DNA from: HRBIN24 sp035574155
Lineage (GTDB): Bacteria; Chloroflexota; Dehalococcoidia; SM23-28-2; HRBIN24
Direction: 5' to 3'
Assembly: GCA_035574155.1 (NCBI GenBank)
Contig: DATLZD010000050.1
Span: 1 to 42,270 of the forward strand
DNA: 42,270 bases
Position numbers and translations under genes: made by a program
Notes under the pieces: generated by a model
What the model saw: only the letters and a program-made list of their open reading frames with translations
What the model was told of the DNA's origin: nothing
Database searches by the model: none
Shown here: positions 39,200-42,270 of the stretch, piece by piece
How the letters are laid out: the number at the start of each line of letters is the position of its first letter
How positions within the stretch are numbered: the first letter of the stretch is position 1

Positions 39200-41019
39200 C
39201 GCTCCAGCCGTAGAAGGGCCAGGAAGGCCTCCTGTGGTATCTCCACGCGGCCGATGCGACGCAGGCGTCGCTTCCCCTCCTTCTGCTTCTCCAGCAGCTT
39301 CTTCTTGCGGGTGACGTCGCCCCCGTAGCACTTGGCCAGGACGTTCTTGCGTAGGGCGCGGATGGTCTCGCGGGCGATGACCCTGCCCCCGATGGCTGCC
39401 TGGATAGGGACGTCGAAGAGCTGTCGCGGTATCAGCTCCTTCAGCCTCTCCACCAGCGTGCGGCCCACCTGATAGGCCCGCTCGGCCGGTACCAGCAGGC
39501 TGAGGGCGTCCACCGGCTGGCTGTTCACCAGCACGTCCAGCTTGACCAGCCTGCCGGGCCGGTAGTCGGCGAGGGAGTAGTCCATGCTGGCATAGCCCTG
39601 GGTCCGGGACTTGAGTTGGTCGTAGAAGTCCACCAGCATCTCCGACAGGGGTATGCGGTACTCCAAGAGGACCCGCCGTTCGCCCTCGCGGACCTGGGGC
39701 CCCTGGTCTAGGTATTCCAGGCGCACGAACTCGCCCCGACGGGAGGTGACCAAGTCCATGACGGCGCCTATGTAGCGCTCGGGGGTGATGACCGACAGGT
39801 GCATCCACGGCTCCCGTATCTCGGCGATCTTGGTGGCCGGGGGCAGCTCGGCGGGGCTGCGGACCGCCAGTTCCTGGCCGTCGGTGGTCACTACCCGGTA
39901 CTCAACGCTGGGGGCGGTGGCCAACAGGTCCAGCCCGAACTCCCGCTCCAGCCGTTCTTGGACGATGTCCATGTGCAGAAGGCCCAGGAAGCCGCAGCGG
40001 AAGCCCGGCCCCAGGGCGAGGGAGGACTCGGGCTCGAAGGTGAGGGCGGCGTCATTGAGCTTCAGCTTCTCCAGGGCGTCCCGCAGCGCCTGGTATTCCT
40101 CGGCGTCGGCGGGGTACAGTCCTGCGAAGACCATGGGCTTGGGCGGGCGATAACCGGGCAGGGGCTCGGCGGCGGGCGCATCGTCCCAGGTGATGGTGTC
40201 ACCCACTCGGCAGTCGCCCACCGTCTTGAGGCCGGTGGCCACATAGCCCACCTCCCCCGCCGTGAGGCGGTCGCTGGGGGTGGGCGAGGGCCGGAAGAAG
40301 CCGACCTCCAGAGGCTCCACGCGGCGGCCGGTGGCCATCAGGCGCAGGGGCCGGCGGCCGTCCAGGTGCCCGTCCACGACGCGCACATAGGCAATGACGC
40401 CCTTGTAGGGGTCATACTTGGAGTCGAACACCAGCGCCCGCAGGGGGGCGTCGGGCCGGCCCGAGGGGGGCGGGATACGCCGCACCACCTCCTCCAGCAG
40501 CTCCGGCACGCCGGTGCCGTCCTTGGCCGAGACGAAGAGGACCTCCTGGCGATGGAAGCCGAAGGTGTCGCACAGCTCCTGGGCCACCCGCTCGGGGTCG
40601 GCAGCGGGTAGGTCTATCTTGTTCACTACGGGGATGATGGTCAGGCCCTGCTCCAGGGCCAGGAAGAAGTTGGCCAGGGTCTGGGCCTCGATGCCCTGGG
40701 AGGCATCCACCAACAGCAGGGCGCCCTCGCAAGCGGCCAGGGCGCGGGAGACCTCGTAACTGAAGTCCACGTGGCCGGGGGTATCGATGAGGTTGAGCTC
40801 GTATTGCAGGCCGTCGCTGGCCCGGTAGGTCATGCGCACAGCCGAGGCCTTGATGGTGATCCCCCGCTCCCGCTCCAGGTCCATGTCGTCCAGCACCAGC
40901 TCGCCGGCCTCCCGCGGCGAGAGAGTGCCCGTGGCCTCCAGGAGGCGGTCGGCCAGGGTCGACTTGCCGTGATCGATGTGGGCGACGATGCAGAAGTTGC
41001 GTATCAGCCCCTGCTCCAT
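39196..41019 (-). CDS. lepA: Elongation factor 4 (LepA)
   Basis: EF4 is a ribosome-binding GTPase related to EF-G, linked to back-translocation or ribosome assembly. The GTP motifs are AHIDHGKST (13-21), ERGITIKA, DTPGH (79-83), NKID (133-136) and the SAKDGTGV region. The LepA-specific C-terminal domain (CYGGDVTRKKKLLEKQKEGKRR) is present and 607 residues is normal. It follows the 71-residue ORF on the same strand after 43 bases. Confidence 0.98.
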   Translation of the reverse strand: MEQGLIRNFCIVAHIDHGKSTLADRLLEATGTLSPREAGELVLDDMDLERERGITIKASAVRMTYRASDGLQYELNLIDTPGHVDFSYEVSRALAACEGALLLVDASQGIEAQTLANFFLALEQGLTIIPVVNKIDLPAADPERVAQELCDTFGFHRQEVLFVSAKDGTGVPELLEEVVRRIPPPSGRPDAPLRALVFDSKYDPYKGVIAYVRVVDGHLDGRRPLRLMATGRRVEPLEVGFFRPSPTPSDRLTAGEVGYVATGLKTVGDCRVGDTITWDDAPAAEPLPGYRPPKPMVFAGLYPADAEEYQALRDALEKLKLNDAALTFEPESSLALGPGFRCGFLGLLHMDIVQERLEREFGLDLLATAPSVEYRVVTTDGQELAVRSPAELPPATKIAEIREPWMHLSVITPERYIGAVMDLVTSRRGEFVRLEYLDQGPQVREGERRVLLEYRIPLSEMLVDFYDQLKSRTQGYASMDYSLADYRPGRLVKLDVLVNSQPVDALSLLVPAERAYQVGRTLVERLKELIPRQLFDVPIQAAIGGRVIARETIRALRKNVLAKCYGGDVTRKKKLLEKQKEGKRRLRRIGRVEIPQEAFLALLRLER

Positions 41020-41062
41020 ACCAAGGCCATGGTATCAGAGCGGGGACGACGGGACGAAGGCG

Positions 41063-41278
41063 CTAGCCCGGGGGACCGCCGCCCAGGTTGACGCAACCGG
41101 GGACCTGCTCGTGTAGTCCGTCGGGCTCTATGGTGGCCAACAGACGGCCGTTGCGGTCGTAAATGCGGGCCTCCACCATCACGTTGCCGTTAGGGAGGCG
41201 CTCAATGGTCAGCAGCACCTCCCCCCTTTCGTCAGTCACCTCGACGCGTCGGTACTGGTCACGTCCGATCTCGATCAA
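41063..41278 (-). CDS. Hypothetical 71-residue beta-rich protein
   Basis: I do not recognise this protein. From TTG 41278, led by GGGGAGG six bases upstream, it gives a polar protein of alternating short strands (QYRRVEVTDERGEVLLTIE, MVEARIYDRNGRLLATIE). It ends PGCVNLGGGPPG. A longer frame upstream is a shadow of the enoyl-reductase-like gene. It lies 25 bases after that gene and 43 bases before lepA, so is probably co-transcribed. Confidence 0.6.
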   Translation of the reverse strand: MIEIGRDQYRRVEVTDERGEVLLTIERLPNGNVMVEARIYDRNGRLLATIEPDGLHEQVPGCVNLGGGPPG

Positions 41279-41303
41279 TGCCTGCCTCCCCGACGGGTGG
41301 TGG

Positions 41304-42101
41304 TCAGATGAGCACCAGGTCCTCTCCGCCGTCCACGCAGATGACGTTCCCCGTGAGCCAGGGGGACTCGTCCTGGCTGAGGGCGACGATGGCCCGGGCC
41401 ACGTCCTCGGGCGTGGTGATGCGCCCCCCCGGATTGTAGTGGGCGGCGAACTCCAGCATCCGCTCGTGACCGGGTATCTTGCGCAGGGCGGGGGTATCGG
41501 TGACGCCGGCCTGGATGGCGTTGACGGCGATGCCACGGCGGGCCAGCTCCACCGCCAGGTGCTTCACGTGGTACTCCAGGGCCGCCTTGGCGGCGCCCAC
41601 CGGGCCGTAGTTGGGAAAGACGCGGTGGGACCCGGCGCTGGTCATGGCGAAGACCTTGCTCCCCGGCCCCAGCAGCCCCAGGTAATACATGTCCTGGACC
41701 CAGTAGACCAGGCTGTGGGCCATCACGTCCAGCGTCATCTCCATCTGGCTACGGCTGACAGCCTCGGCACGGTCGACAGGCACGTAGGGACGAAGGGTAC
41801 CGAAGGCCAGGGAGTGGAGCAGCACCCGCACATGCTCGCCCTCGGGCACCCTTCTGCGCACCTCCTCCAGCACCTGTCGCCGCTTGGCATCGTCGGCAGC
41901 GTTGGTGTTGAAGAAGACGGCCTCGCAGCCCAGGTCCTGGATCTGGGCCTGGATGCGCTGGGCATTGGGGAGGGTCGCCCTGGTGTCCAGGTGCACGCCG
42001 AAGATGTTCATGCCCTGGCGGGCCAGCTCCAGGGCGGTGGCGGCGCCGTGGCCGCTGGAGGCGCCCAGCACCAGGGCCCATTTGCCTTTAAGGGGAGCCA
42101 T
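41304..42101 (-). CDS. Short-chain dehydrogenase, FabI/FabL-like enoyl-ACP reductase
   Basis: A Rossmann-fold SDR of 265 residues with the NAD(P) loop GASSGHGAATALELA near the N-terminus. The catalytic pattern is Y-x6-K (NYGPVGAAKAALE), the enoyl-ACP reductase spacing, rather than the Y-x3-K of most SDRs. The C-terminal GGRITTPEDVARAIVAL and VDGGEDLVLI are typical of FabI/FabL. A role in fatty-acid elongation is therefore likely, but an unrelated reductase is possible. Start ATG 42101 with GGAGGG close upstream; the longer frame is a shadow. Confidence 0.82.
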   Translation of the reverse strand: MAPLKGKWALVLGASSGHGAATALELARQGMNIFGVHLDTRATLPNAQRIQAQIQDLGCEAVFFNTNAADDAKRRQVLEEVRRRVPEGEHVRVLLHSLAFGTLRPYVPVDRAEAVSRSQMEMTLDVMAHSLVYWVQDMYYLGLLGPGSKVFAMTSAGSHRVFPNYGPVGAAKAALEYHVKHLAVELARRGIAVNAIQAGVTDTPALRKIPGHERMLEFAAHYNPGGRITTPEDVARAIVALSQDESPWLTGNVICVDGGEDLVLI

Positions 42102-42270
42102 CTTCCCTTCCCTCCTGCTGGCCAGCAGGGGAGACCTCCTCCTGCGGCCGCAGCCCCAGGGCGGCCTCGATGCAGCCGCGCAGGGTCTGGGCCAGGGCCA
42201 TGCGGTCGAAGGTCGGGTTGAGGTCTCCCACTGGTGGCAACAGTAACAGGCGTCCCCCGTTAAGGGCAAG
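42008..42270 (-). CDS. Possible C-terminus of an unidentified protein (partial)
   Basis: From the window edge a minus-strand frame reads plausible protein (GGRLLLLPPVGDLNP, RMALAQTLRGCIEAALGLRP) until about the reductase start, then continues with shadow-like composition to TGA 42010-42008. The last 94 bases overlap the reductase gene. Either it is a genuine overlap or the true stop is hidden by a frameshift. The family is unknown. Confidence 0.35.

Overview
The window is about 70% GC chromosomal DNA with dense, operon-packed genes, frequent GTG and TTG starts and many 4-base stop/start overlaps. Gene content is that of a free-living bacterium making its own histidine, purines and pantothenate. 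A structured leader upstream of panD-panB-panC, the HisZ plus short-form HisG layout and the overall gene mix suggest a Chloroflexota bacterium (Dehalococcoidia-like), possibly from a warm habitat. The phylum is my inference, not a search result.

Layout. 1-7.8 kb: uvrB; a BNR-repeat protein and a DUF1232 protein; yebC-ruvC-ruvA (Holliday-junction processing) with a good sigma-70 promoter; panD-panB-panC with a consensus promoter and a folded leader of about 180 nt. 7.9-12.8 kb: a 731-residue exported Ig-like protein behind a long leader, then an NfeD protease-slipin pair. 12.9-19.3 kb: a histidine operon, hisZ, a tandem double HisG, a Zn-phospholipase-C-like gene, hisD, hisC, hisB. 19.4-23.8 kb: dienelactone hydrolase, purB, a REP-like doublet, purC-purS, and a convergent APH-type kinase.

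23.9-35.7 kb is an integrated mobile element of about 11.7 kb in a tRNA-Lys(CUU) gene. It is bounded by a perfect 92-bp direct repeat that holds the tRNA promoter and 5' half; the left copy is a tRNA fragment and the right copy completes the working gene. A tyrosine recombinase lies just inside the right end, and matching arm-type repeats sit inside both ends. Cargo, left to right: a poorly coding 1-kb stretch, a restriction-modification cluster (XRE regulator, EVE/zinc/PD-(D/E)XK nuclease, MIG-type T:G glycosylase, C5 methyltransferase), a SWIM protein and two small zinc-finger proteins around a shared operator region, a repeat-rich noncoding block, and a replication-like module (nuclease, OB-fold/zinc-ribbon protein, 109-residue protein, iterons, AAA+ ATPase, HTH protein). 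No phage structural genes are seen, so it resembles a satellite or integrative plasmid-like element.

35.7-42.3 kb: tRNA-Leu(UAG); a pair of oligopeptide ABC transporter ATPases without permeases; a gene whose start codon lies in a four-copy CGAGTAT operator array; and a minus-strand fabI-like/71-residue ORF/lepA cluster.
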